From Bacteroidales bacterium (lineage in GTDB: Bacteria; Bacteroidota; Bacteroidia; Bacteroidales; FEN-979): a stretch of 10,673 bases of DNA. Shown here piece by piece: positions 1-7,061 of this stretch. Below the pieces are notes generated by a model. The model saw nothing but the letters and a program-made list of their open reading frames with translations, made no database searches and was not told where the DNA came from. The stretch is taken from assembly GCA_023229525.1 (NCBI GenBank), contig JALNZC010000075.1:1-10673 (forward strand), read 5' to 3'. Both the position numbers and the translations under genes were made by a program. The first letter of the stretch is position 1. The number at the start of each line of letters is the position of its first letter.

Positions 1-2820
1 CAACTCCATCTGAATGGCATCACCCGGCTCTTCTCCGTTTTTTTTTGGTTGTTCCGATGATTCCGCTTCAGGCGATTCCAAATTTTTTGCTTTTCTCCTG
101 GCCTTTCTTTTCTCTTTTTCTATCGGTTCCTTCAAAAGTGATTCAGGTTGTACATCCGGACCGGTAATCAGGTCAACCGGTTCAACAGGTACCAATGGCT
201 CTGACCCTGATGCTTCTTCTTGTTGTTCCTCTTGTTTAATAATTTCCGTTTCTTCTGAGATTCCGGATTCTTCATTATAATTCAACTTCGGGATTTCCAG
301 TGAAATGTAGGTGTCAGGAAGGGGATCCAACCAGGAAATTTTTCTCAGGGGATGGATCGTGATCCGTTTACCCTTGGCTTTGTATCCTTTTACACCGATA
401 AAATCGATAATGTGGATTTCCTCCTGTTCTGACCCCTTGGACTTATGTTTCATATCGTAAAGAAGTTCCAGCCGGGGATTGGAATCGTGTGAAAATAAAA
501 CCAGTTCATTTCCGCTTTCAACAAATTCAACCTTTTTTTCCGAAGGTTCAATCCTGAAACGTTTGATATAATAGTGTTTTGTTTCGTTTTCAATGTAAAC
601 CGCAGCAAATATTTTTTCGGGATCATATTTTGCAATATGGATCATATCCTCATCAAAATGGGTCGAAAGATCAAATGATGTCAGACGGTAATGACCCGAT
701 TGCATGATGGAAACAATACGGTCGGTTCCCGAAAACGCCCCCAGCAAAACACCCCTGCCGTCGGTGTTGAGACGCTGCACGGTTTCATCATACCAGATAT
801 TCAGCGAACCAAGCGTGGAAATTCCTTCCTGGCGTTGGTCGATTTTCCTGACCGCATATTTGGTTAGCGTATTTCCCATGGAACTACGGCCCTTGATTGC
901 GATATCTGCAAAATTAAAATCGAAAGATGTTTTTTTCAGCCGGGGTTTGGGTTTCAATTCAATGCGGATCACTTCAGCTTCACCATTGGGATTAGCCGTG
1001 AAATAAAGCACCTTGGAACCAGCAGTGCCTTTGGTTGCTGTATATTCCTTATCGCGGGTTATGCCCAGTACGCTGAACCGTTTGACCATTGTTTTCCCGT
1101 TTTTACCGTCACGGTATATCAGGTTGTAAACCGTGCGTGTGTCATTCTTGTTAAAAACTGCAATATGGATCACGCTCTGACCAACAAATATCTTGTCGGT
1201 TACTTTAACAACCAGAAATGTTCCATCTTCGCGGAAAACGATAATATCGTCGATATCGGAGCAGTCACAGACGAATTCGTCTTTTTTAAGACTGGTACCA
1301 GCAAATCCTTCTTCGCGGTTGACATAGAGTTTTTCGTTGGCGGCCGCAACCTTGGCAGCTTCAATGATATCGAAACTTCTTATCTCGGTGCGCCTGTCAC
1401 GGTTTTTACCATATTTTTTCCGGATTTGCCGGAAATATTCGATGGCAAAATCAATCAGGTGTGCAAGATGGTTATCTACTTCATCCATTTCGACAGTGAT
1501 CCCTTTCATAACTTCATCCGCCCTTGCAGAATTGAACCTTGATATCCGCTCGATCGGAATTTTCCTTAATTTCTGGACATCTTCCTTTGAAACGGTGCGG
1601 ATGATCTGTTTTGTGAAGGGTTTCAAACCCCTGAAAATGGCGGTATCGATCTCTTCCGTGGTTTTACATTTTTTAATTCCTTCGTAAACCTCATTTTCGA
1701 TGAAGATCTTCTCCAGTGAAGCATAATGTAATTGGTCAAGCAATTCCTGCCGGCGGATATCCAATTCAAGCTTCAGCAATTCAACTGTTCGTTGGGTATT
1801 GGTCCTCAGAATCTCCGAAACCCCCATGAACCGGGGTTTTCCCTTTTCAATCACACAGGCGTTGGGAGATATTGAGACTTCGCATTCAGTAAATGCATAA
1901 AGTGCATCCATGGTGGTATCGGGAGAAACTCCCGGGGCCAGTTGTATCAGTATTTCCACATCCTGCGCTGTGTTGTCATCAATCTTGCGGATCTTGATCT
2001 TTCCTTTATCATTGGCTGTAAGGATAGAATCGATGATGGAACCTGTGGTAGTTCCATAAGGGATCTCCCGGATCACGAGTGTCTTTTTATCTTCGAGAAT
2101 AATCCTGGATCGCAACCTGATTTTTCCTCCTCTGATGCCATCGTTGTAACGGGAGATATCGATCATTCCTCCGGTAAGAAAATCGGGAAACAGTTCGAAT
2201 TCTTTTCCCTGGAGGATTTTGATTGAAGCATCAATCAGTTCATTGAAGTTGTGGGGTAATATTTTTGAAGCCAGGCCAACCGCAATACCTTCCACCCCCT
2301 GAGCAAGCAATAAAGGAAATTTTGCTGGAAGCGCTACCGGTTCCTTGTTTCGTCCATCATAAGAAGTTTGCCAAGGTGTTGTCTTGGGATTAAATAGTAC
2401 TTCGAGTGCAAATTTTGATGGCCTTGCTTCAATATATCGGGGTGCCGCAGCGCTGTCGCCGGTAAGGATGTTTCCCCAGTTTCCCTGGGTATCGATGAGC
2501 AAATCTTTCTGGCCCAACTGAACAAGGGCATCACCAATGGAGGCGTCGCCATGAGGGTGGTATTTCATGGTATGGCCGATAATGTTGGCCACTTTATTAT
2601 ACCGGCCATCATCAAGTTCCTTCATGGCATGCAGGATTCGCCGCTGTACCGGTTTCAATCCGTCGGTGATCTCCGGGACAGCCCGTTCCAGGATAACATA
2701 GGAGGCATAATCCAGGAACCAGCTCTGGTACATCTCAGAAAGGTGAACTGTTTCCTGCAACTTCCCCGACTCCAGTTCAGGACTATCACCGTTTGTTATT
2801 TCGTCAAAAGACATATTCAT
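1..2820 (-). CDS. parC: DNA topoisomerase IV subunit A (ParC), C-terminus cut by window edge
   Basis: This is the DNA-cleaving subunit of a type IIA topoisomerase, which with ParE separates linked daughter chromosomes. The frame is open from the ATG at 2820 to base 1: 940 codons without a stop, so the end lies outside the window. The N-terminal winged-helix and tower region fills roughly residues 28-495. It contains YHPHGD (87-92) and the catalytic tyrosine Tyr129 in AAAPRYIEAR. The beta-pinwheel domain covers about 495-845. A charged, Glu/Lys-rich, low-complexity tail follows to the edge. A second in-frame ATG lies two codons downstream (2814); neither has a Shine-Dalgarno sequence. The position equivalent to E. 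coli GyrA Ser83 is Ala93, while the Asp87 equivalent (Asp97) is kept. From memory this is normal in the Bacteroidota branch. GyrA is the alternative, but the HPHGDASIGDALVQLGQ block and the charged tail favour ParC. parE is not in the window. Confidence 0.93.
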   Translation of the reverse strand, partial: MNMSFDEITNGDSPELESGKLQETVHLSEMYQSWFLDYASYVILERAVPEITDGLKPVQRRILHAMKELDDGRYNKVANIIGHTMKYHPHGDASIGDALVQLGQKDLLIDTQGNWGNILTGDSAAAPRYIEARPSKFALEVLFNPKTTPWQTSYDGRNKEPVALPAKFPLLLAQGVEGIAVGLASKILPHNFNELIDASIKILQGKEFELFPDFLTGGMIDISRYNDGIRGGKIRLRSRIILEDKKTLVIREIPYGTTTGSIIDSILTANDKGKIKIRKIDDNTAQDVEILIQLAPGVSPDTTMDALYAFTECEVSISPNACVIEKGKPRFMGVSEILRTNTQRTVELLKLELDIRRQELLDQLHYASLEKIFIENEVYEGIKKCKTTEEIDTAIFRGLKPFTKQIIRTVSKEDVQKLRKIPIERISRFNSARADEVMKGITVEMDEVDNHLAHLIDFAIEYFRQIRKKYGKNRDRRTEIRSFDIIEAAKVAAANEKLYVNREEGFAGTSLKKDEFVCDCSDIDDIIVFREDGTFLVVKVTDKIFVGQSVIHIAVFNKNDTRTVYNLIYRDGKNGKTMVKRFSVLGITRDKEYTATKGTAGSKVLYFTANPNGEAEVIRIELKPKPRLKKTSFDFNFADIAIKGRSSMGNTLTKYAVRKIDQRQEGISTLGSLNIWYDETVQRLNTDGRGVLLGAFSGTDRIVSIMQSGHYRLTSFDLSTHFDEDMIHIAKYDPEKIFAAVYIENETKHYYIKRFRIEPSEKKVEFVESGNELVLFSHDSNPRLELLYDMKHKSKGSEQEEIHIIDFIGVKGYKAKGKRITIHPLRKISWLDPLPDTYISLEIPKLNYNEESGISEETEIIKQEEQQEEASGSEPLVPVEPVDLITGPDVQPESLLKEPIEKEKRKARRKAKNLESPEAESSEQPKKNGEEPGDAIQMEL

Positions 2821-2826
2821 TAAAAA

Positions 2827-2854
2827 ACTCAAAATTCAAAACTCAAAACTCAAA
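2827..2854. repeat. Heptamer tandem repeat, 4 copies, in the parC 5' leader
   Basis: Four 7-bp units stand head to tail: actcaaa, attcaaa, actcaaa, actcaaa. On the parC coding strand they read TTTGAGT, TTTGAGT, TTTGAAT, TTTGAGT and end 6 bp before the parC start codon. Each unit carries TTTG, the core of Bacteroidota promoter elements. Just upstream on the same strand, TGCATTTG (2851-2858) is one base off TAnnTTTG, so a parC promoter could overlap the array. That promoter idea is weak. Confidence 0.8.
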
Positions 2855-2925
2855 TGCAGATTTCAGTATTTCAGCGTTAACAACTTCCAACATCTGTATA
2901 ATTACCATTTTTCATCCAGCACCTT

Positions 2926-2979
2926 GCATCCTGTATCCTGTATCCTGCATCCTGTATCCTGCATCCTGCATCCTGCATC
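2926..2979. repeat. Heptamer tandem repeat (gYatcct)n, 7 copies plus a partial one
   Basis: Seven full 7-bp units run without interruption from 2926 to 2974: gcatcct, gtatcct, gtatcct, gcatcct, gtatcct, gcatcct, gcatcct. A partial gcatc follows at 2975-2979. Units differ only at the second base (c or t). The right end runs into the stop codon (TGA, 2980-2978) of the minus-strand hydrolase gene, so the array lies at its 3' end. The unit is unrelated to the other heptamer array 70 bp to the left. Such arrays are prone to slippage. Confidence 0.9.
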
Positions 2980-3526
2980 ACTTTACCAGTCTTGAAATAG
3001 CTTTGAATGTTTCTCCTCCGGAATACCTGAGCAATTCAAAAAGTATCGCCTCATAGGTAGTGATCGCTATACCTTCGTGGCGCATCCGTTCGATTGCCAT
3101 CAGTTTGTCATTGGATTTCCGGGAAGAGATGCAATCTTCCACAACTATCGGACAGTAACCATTATGTTTCAGATCTATGGCTGTTTGTAAAACGCAAACA
3201 TGACTTTCTATTCCTGTCACAACAACAAACTCTTTCCCTGAAGCAGCCAGTTCAAGCATAAAACGCGGTTCGTCGCAACAACTGAATGATGACTTTTCGA
3301 TCCTCTCGATGCCTTTAATGGAATTAGCGATAGCATGGATGGTCGGCCCGAGTCCCTTTACATATTGTTCGGTCACAAACAGGGGAATCTCAAGGGCCTT
3401 TAATCCTCCAATGAGTATGGAAACATTCCGGGCCAACTTTTCATTTTCATGAATGGCCGGAAATATCCTTTCCTGGAAATCGATGACCACTGCGGCTGTC
3501 TTTTCTTTAAGTATCCTCATTTCCAT
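2978..3526 (-). CDS. Isochorismatase-family cysteine hydrolase
   Basis: A 182-residue protein of the isochorismatase-like hydrolase family (YcaC and nicotinamidase relatives), which cleaves small amides or enol ethers using a Cys-Lys-Asp triad. The triad is visible: Asp16 in VVIDFQE, Lys78 in IEKSSFSC, and Cys111 in GIESHVCV, with the GI pair before it matching the family's cis-peptide site. Length is normal for the family. There is no signal peptide, so it should be cytosolic. Met3 is an alternative start; neither start has a Shine-Dalgarno sequence. It lacks the ArCP domain of true siderophore isochorismatases, so the substrate is unknown. The sequence is closest in feel to YcaC-type proteins of unknown physiological role. 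It points the same way as parC, 157 bp upstream of it, and could be read through into it, but the repeat-filled gap argues against a tight operon. Confidence 0.88.
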   Translation of the reverse strand: MEMRILKEKTAAVVIDFQERIFPAIHENEKLARNVSILIGGLKALEIPLFVTEQYVKGLGPTIHAIANSIKGIERIEKSSFSCCDEPRFMLELAASGKEFVVVTGIESHVCVLQTAIDLKHNGYCPIVVEDCISSRKSNDKLMAIERMRHEGIAITTYEAILFELLRYSGGETFKAISRLVK

Positions 3527-3608
3527 TAAATTATAGATAAATTATAAATTATGAATCAGAATCTGGAACTTCCTGTCCAAAACCCGAATCATGTATCGTT
3601 TCCCTTGA

Positions 3609-3616
3609 CAAAATTA
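3609..3616 (-). promoter_or_regulatory. Candidate -7 element for the hydrolase gene
   Basis: On the minus strand this reads TAATTTTG, a match to the Bacteroidota -7 consensus TAnnTTTG, about 83 bp upstream of the hydrolase start. I could not find a convincing TTTG or TTG element 19-21 bp further upstream, so this is only half a promoter. Confidence 0.3.
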
Positions 3617-3641
3617 GGATTTCCCGGTGAAGGCCGGATCA

Positions 3642-3672
3642 TTTGTTAACAATTTAATATTTGTTACTTTTG
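3642..3672 (+). promoter_or_regulatory. Bacteroidota housekeeping promoter of tRNA-Arg
   Basis: TTTG at 3642-3645 (the -33 element) and TACTTTTG at 3665-3672 (the -7 element, TAnnTTTG) are separated by 19 bp. This is the spacing described for the primary sigma factor of Bacteroides and relatives. The predicted start is a few bases before the mature tRNA 5' end at 3686, giving a very short leader. This is the clearest promoter in the window. Confidence 0.8.
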
Positions 3673-3685
3673 CAGTCCCCAAAAT

Positions 3686-3762
3686 GGTCCCGTAGCTCAG
3701 CTGGATAGAGCAACAGCCTTCTAAGCTGTGGGTCGCGCGTTCGAATCGCGCCGGGATCACCA
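3686..3762 (+). tRNA. tRNA-Arg (anticodon TCT)
   Basis: A complete 77-nt cloverleaf. The acceptor stem GGTCCCG pairs with CGGGATC (one G-T wobble). The D stem is GCTC/GAGC, the anticodon stem ACAGC/GCTGT, and the T stem GCGCG/CGCGC with a TTCGAAT loop. The anticodon loop CTTCTAA places TCT at 3720-3722, which reads AGA and AGG arginine codons. A, the discriminator base, is followed by CCA encoded in the DNA (3760-3762). It is transcribed alone from its own promoter and followed 32 bp later by a terminator. Confidence 0.97.
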
Positions 3763-3794
3763 AGACCGTTTGAAAATCGGATCACACCTCCCGG

Positions 3795-3824
3795 AACCAG
3801 CCTTAATGCTGGTTTTTATTTATA
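3795..3824 (+). terminator. Intrinsic terminator after tRNA-Arg
   Basis: A perfect 7-bp stem, AACCAGC (3795-3801) with GCTGGTT (3808-3814), closes a 6-nt loop. A T-rich tract follows (TTTATTTAT; the stem itself ends in TT). It sits 32 bp after the tRNA CCA end in the right orientation to end that transcript. Confidence 0.8.
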
Positions 3825-3829
3825 CTGTA

Positions 3830-4025
3830 TTGAAAGCTTTTAAGAAGTGTATCGGAATTGGCTATCTTATTGATGGTTAGTTTCTTCTTCAACTTGATAA
3901 TGGTAATCTTGGTACAGGCCAGTGTTGTTCTACGTTCGGTAGGAAGCTTTCAAGAACCTGCTTTCAGATAGGACCTGTCAGTAACTTGAAAATGTATTAA
4001 ATTCGCTACGAATGATATATTACTA
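3830..4025. other. Spacer with 10-bp inverted repeats, no supported gene
   Basis: TTGAAAGCTT (3830-3839) and AAGCTTTCAA (3944-3953) form a perfect 10-bp inverted repeat around a 104-bp core. On the minus strand the core stays open for about 46 codons (a Lys-rich stretch including KITIIKLKKK) and ends inside the tRNA terminator, but it has no ATG start. It could be the decayed end of a gene or a small non-autonomous element. Neither can be shown from one copy. I saw no TAnnTTTG promoter for the downstream glycosyltransferase here. Confidence 0.3.
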
Positions 4026-5492
4026 ATGGGAAATATCATCTTTGGAATTATTACAATTTCCATTTGTGCAATTTGTTCTTTCATAGCATGGCGGATGTTT
4101 CGTAAGTGCTGTTACAACCTGTCATTGTTCTTCATTTTACTTTGTGGATTGACACTACGTGTAAATATGGCCTCCGATCACTATCTGCATGAATGGGATG
4201 AACGGTATCACGCATTAGTAGCTAAAAATCTTATAAAACATCCATTCAAACCGACATTGTACGATAATGCGGTGATCAAATACGATTATAAGGTCTGGGT
4301 GGCTAATAATGTGTGGCTCGAAAAACCTCCTGTTCCACTTTGGTTTATTGCCTTATCAATTCATACTTTTGGGAATACAGAATTTGCAGTCCGTATCCCT
4401 TCAATTATTTTTTCTCTTTTAGCAATATATTTGACTTTTCTCATCGGTTGCTACCTTTTTGATAAAAAAACCGGTCTGCTAGCAGCTTATCTTCATGCAA
4501 TAAATGGAATTGTCCTTGAATTGGCGGCTGGGAAATTATCCTCTGATCATATTGAAACCTTTTTTAATGTTTTCATCGAGATTGCCATACTGTTTTGTAT
4601 CCTCTCAATTATAAAAAAGAATAAGTATTATTTGTCTTTATTAGGAGGGGTATTTATCGGACTGGCTGTTCTTTCAAAATGGTTTCCTGCATTACTTGTA
4701 TTTCCAGTCTGGCTAACAGGTGCTCTTTTTGCAAGGAAATACAAGACTCGTGAGATTATTAGCCACTTCATATTAATTATATCAGGATGCTTAATTATTG
4801 CTTTACCATGGTTTATTTATATTTTAATCAATTTTCCGATAGAAGCGAAATGGGTTATTCGTAAATTACTTTTTGCTTACTCTTCTATCATTGAAACACA
4901 TAGTGCTCCATTTTGGTACTATATAAACTATGTTGAGATTATTTTCGGTGAAATTATTTATATCCCACTTTTATTTTCCCTTTATTATTTGTTTAAGCAT
5001 AGACGGGAGTGGGCTCTTAAATTGCTCACTGTATGGTGGATAGTACCTGTTATTATTTTTTCATTTGCCGAAACCAAAAGGCACACCTACCTTATGATAT
5101 CCGCTCCAGCATTCTTTCTGTTAACCGCCTGGTATTGGTTTTATTTAAAAGAGGCGGTTGTCAGGAGAAAGTACCGATGGTTGAAATATATTGTTCTTTG
5201 TCTACTGATCATTTTACCCATAAGATTGAGTATTGAAAGATTGAGCCCTTTTGAAAAAACGGAGAAAAATTCATTATGGGCAAATGAATTACGCTTTCTT
5301 ACCAAGCGGATAAAAGAGAAAAAGGTTGTTATTTTTAATTCGGAGAAACCGGTTGAGACCATGTTTTATACAAATTTCACTGCTTACTCGGGCATTCCGG
5401 ATTCAACAACGATTAATAAATTTATCTCACGGGGATATACCGCTTACATATATCAAACTGGGTTTCTGACCAAACTCATCCCAACTAAATAA
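4026..5492 (+). CDS. ArnT/PMT-like membrane glycosyltransferase (GT-C fold)
   Basis: A 488-residue polytopic membrane protein of the GT-C class, similar in plan to ArnT and bacterial protein mannosyltransferases, which transfer a sugar from a polyprenyl-phosphate donor on the outer side of the inner membrane. The first hydrophobic segments (about 5-22 and 30-46) are followed by a periplasmic loop with WDERYH (Asp58, Glu59; the catalytic acidic pair in this family) and EKPPVPLW (99-106). FAVRIPS (120-126) follows. Later come THSAPFWYY (291-299) and KRHTYLMISAPAF (351-363), both ArnT-like. The C-terminal 75 residues are soluble. Donor and acceptor cannot be told; lipid A, a surface glycan or protein are all possible. 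The gene is visibly more AT-rich than parC, stands alone between the tRNA unit and a convergent operon, and has no clear promoter or Shine-Dalgarno sequence. A fragment of a relative lies just beyond its stop on the other strand. Confidence 0.88.
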   Translation: MGNIIFGIITISICAICSFIAWRMFRKCCYNLSLFFILLCGLTLRVNMASDHYLHEWDERYHALVAKNLIKHPFKPTLYDNAVIKYDYKVWVANNVWLEKPPVPLWFIALSIHTFGNTEFAVRIPSIIFSLLAIYLTFLIGCYLFDKKTGLLAAYLHAINGIVLELAAGKLSSDHIETFFNVFIEIAILFCILSIIKKNKYYLSLLGGVFIGLAVLSKWFPALLVFPVWLTGALFARKYKTREIISHFILIISGCLIIALPWFIYILINFPIEAKWVIRKLLFAYSSIIETHSAPFWYYINYVEIIFGEIIYIPLLFSLYYLFKHRREWALKLLTVWWIVPVIIFSFAETKRHTYLMISAPAFFLLTAWYWFYLKEAVVRRKYRWLKYIVLCLLIILPIRLSIERLSPFEKTEKNSLWANELRFLTKRIKEKKVVIFNSEKPVETMFYTNFTAYSGIPDSTTINKFISRGYTAYIYQTGFLTKLIPTK

Positions 5493-5524
5493 AAATAAAT
5501 TGAGTAATGTAGTTTCAGAATTAT

Positions 5525-5548
5525 AAAAAAAAGGTTGCTTATACAACC
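5525..5548 (-). terminator. Possible terminator of the kinase/activator operon
   Basis: Read on the minus strand, GGTTG (5548-5544) pairs with CAACC (5537-5533) across a 6-nt loop, followed directly by eight T (5532-5525). The position, 114 bp past the activator stop, suits the end of that operon. The stem is only 5 bp and its bases also encode part of the glycosyltransferase remnant, so the hairpin may be chance. Confidence 0.4.
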
Positions 5549-5684
5549 AGATTATGGCACGATCCCAACGATCATAATTCATATTGACAACGGGATCATT
5601 GTAAAGAGTTGGTACAAGGGGATGTTGAAGAAGATTTTTTGCTACAAGTGCATAAAACCTTTCATCCCAGATGTTCAGGTATGG
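5529..5684 (-). pseudogene. Fragment of a second ArnT-like glycosyltransferase
   Basis: On the minus strand, one frame from about 5684 to 5532 encodes 50 residues that align without gaps to residues 52-101 of the intact glycosyltransferase at 4026-5492, with 26 identities by hand alignment. Shared blocks are YL..WDER, ALVAKNL, HP..PTLY and WL.K.P. It covers only the first periplasmic loop, including the catalytic WDER. There is no start, no membrane segment before it, and after KQP the frame runs on into unrelated sequence antisense to the intact gene. The fragment has YKQP where the intact gene has EKPP, so it comes from a different subfamily and is not a recent partial copy. Its left part (in reading order) overlaps the last codons of the sigma-54 activator gene in another frame. 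It is a relic and should not be functional. Confidence 0.85.
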
Positions 5685-7059
5685 TAGTGATATTGAATTT
5701 CTTCATTTTTCGGCTGAGGGCATCCCGGTGTATACCCAGCGCATCAGCCGCTGCTTGTTTATTGTAATTGCAGGTTTGTAGCGTCTTACGGATCATATTA
5801 ACTTCATGCATTTTCAGATTAACTGAAAAGGTAGCATCCTCTTCCAATGAGGATGATTTTTGCAGTTTTACCGGGAAGTCATTTATCCCAAGCAGGTTGC
5901 TTTTGCATAGAATGATTGCCCTTTCGGTCAAATTTCTTAATTCCCTTACATTTCCCGGGAAATCATACTTCAGTAGCACATCAAAAACATCCATCGAAAT
6001 ATGAAGGGTTGGCTTGTTAAATTTCATCGCATACACATCAACAAAATGGATCAGCAGGGGTTTGATATCCTGGGGCCTTTCACGGAGAGCGGGAATATGG
6101 ATATGGAGGGTATTGAGCCTGTGAAGCAGGTCGAGTCTGAATTTTTTCTTCTCAACGCGCTTATTGATATCATGATTTGTTGCAGAAATGATACGGAAGT
6201 CGGTTCGAATCGGGTTTGTATCTCCCACCCTTGTGATCACCTTTTCTTCAGTGGCACGCAAAATTTTCGCCTGCAGGTTTAATGACATATCTGCAATTTC
6301 GTCAAGAAACAAGGTACCCCCGTTACACACTTCAAAGAAACCCATTTTATCAGCGATGGCGCCTGTAAATGATCCCTTTTTATGACCAAAAAATTCGCTC
6401 TCCAGAAGCGTTTCATTAATGGCACTGCTGTTGACGGCACAAAAAACATGTTCATTCCTAATGCTTAAATAATGAATGATTCTGGCAATGTTTTCTTTTC
6501 CGGTTCCGCTTTCACCGGTAATAAGCACATTGGCGTCAGGGTAATTTGCAGCGGTGATGGCTTGCTCGAATACCTCCAGAATCTGAGGGCTAACGCCGAT
6601 AAATTGCCGGTCGATCTTTTCTTCGAGTGTTGTTGAGATCAGGGAGTTTCGTTCTTCCATCTGCTTGAGCTTTCGCTGCATTTGAAGGTATTTTTGGGTT
6701 CGTTCAATGGCAATCTGAATGTCGATATACCTGAATGGTTTACGCAGGTAATCGAATGCTCCAAGCCGCATTGCCTTGATTACGGTATCCATATCGCCAT
6801 GGGCAGAGATGATAATGACTTCCATCCGGGGATGCTGAAGTTTCACCTCTTTCAGGATGTCGAGGCCATTCACACCGGGTAATCTGATATCGAGGATCAA
6901 CAGGTCAATTTCATGATCCGCTAATATTTTTTTCCCTTCCGCTGATGTGTTGGCCTCAAATGACTGATAGTCAGAACCCTGGAAAAATCCGCTCAATTCC
7001 TCAGTAAACTGTTTTTCATCATCAAGGATCAGGATTTTTATTTTATCGCGTGTTGTCAT
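5662..7059 (-). CDS. NtrC-family sigma-54-dependent response regulator
   Basis: A 465-residue transcription activator. A receiver domain (about 7-122) has acidic Asp13/Asp14, phospho-acceptor Asp57 in LLILDIRLPG, Ser85 and Lys107. The AAA+ domain (about 152-385) has Walker A GESGTGKE (182-189), the sigma-54 contact loop as GSFTGA (229-234; Ser in place of the usual Ala), Walker B GGTLFLDEI (247-255), and arginines in FRLDLLHRLN (307-316). A Fis-type helix-turn-helix lies at about 429-453. It should bind enhancer sites and, when phosphorylated, drive open-complex formation by RNA polymerase with RpoN. The ATG is 2 bp after the kinase stop, so the two are cotranscribed and probably translationally coupled. 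The kinase is the likely phosphodonor. Targets are unknown. The last six residues and the stop overlap a glycosyltransferase remnant in another frame, so this C-terminus may be a replacement for a lost one. Confidence 0.95.
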   Translation of the reverse strand: MTTRDKIKILILDDEKQFTEELSGFFQGSDYQSFEANTSAEGKKILADHEIDLLILDIRLPGVNGLDILKEVKLQHPRMEVIIISAHGDMDTVIKAMRLGAFDYLRKPFRYIDIQIAIERTQKYLQMQRKLKQMEERNSLISTTLEEKIDRQFIGVSPQILEVFEQAITAANYPDANVLITGESGTGKENIARIIHYLSIRNEHVFCAVNSSAINETLLESEFFGHKKGSFTGAIADKMGFFEVCNGGTLFLDEIADMSLNLQAKILRATEEKVITRVGDTNPIRTDFRIISATNHDINKRVEKKKFRLDLLHRLNTLHIHIPALRERPQDIKPLLIHFVDVYAMKFNKPTLHISMDVFDVLLKYDFPGNVRELRNLTERAIILCKSNLLGINDFPVKLQKSSSLEEDATFSVNLKMHEVNMIRKTLQTCNYNKQAAADALGIHRDALSRKMKKFNITTIPEHLG

Positions 7060-7061
7060 CT

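Noticed and set aside
14..2226. Several open frames of 60-125 codons on the plus strand and one on the minus strand
   Set aside because: They all lie inside the continuous 940-codon parC frame, which has recognisable topoisomerase motifs end to end; they are shadows.
2926..2979. CRISPR-like repeats
   Set aside because: The unit is 7 bp and directly tandem with no spacers, so it is a microsatellite-type array.
5505..5687. Plus-strand frame of about 59 codons between the glycosyltransferase and the activator
   Set aside because: It has no start codon near its beginning and is antisense to the glycosyltransferase relic, which explains the open frame better.
6203..6212. Ten-base match to the tRNA-Arg T-loop (gttcgaatcg), possible attachment site
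   Set aside because: The match is short, lies inside the conserved activator gene, and has no integrase or longer shared sequence.
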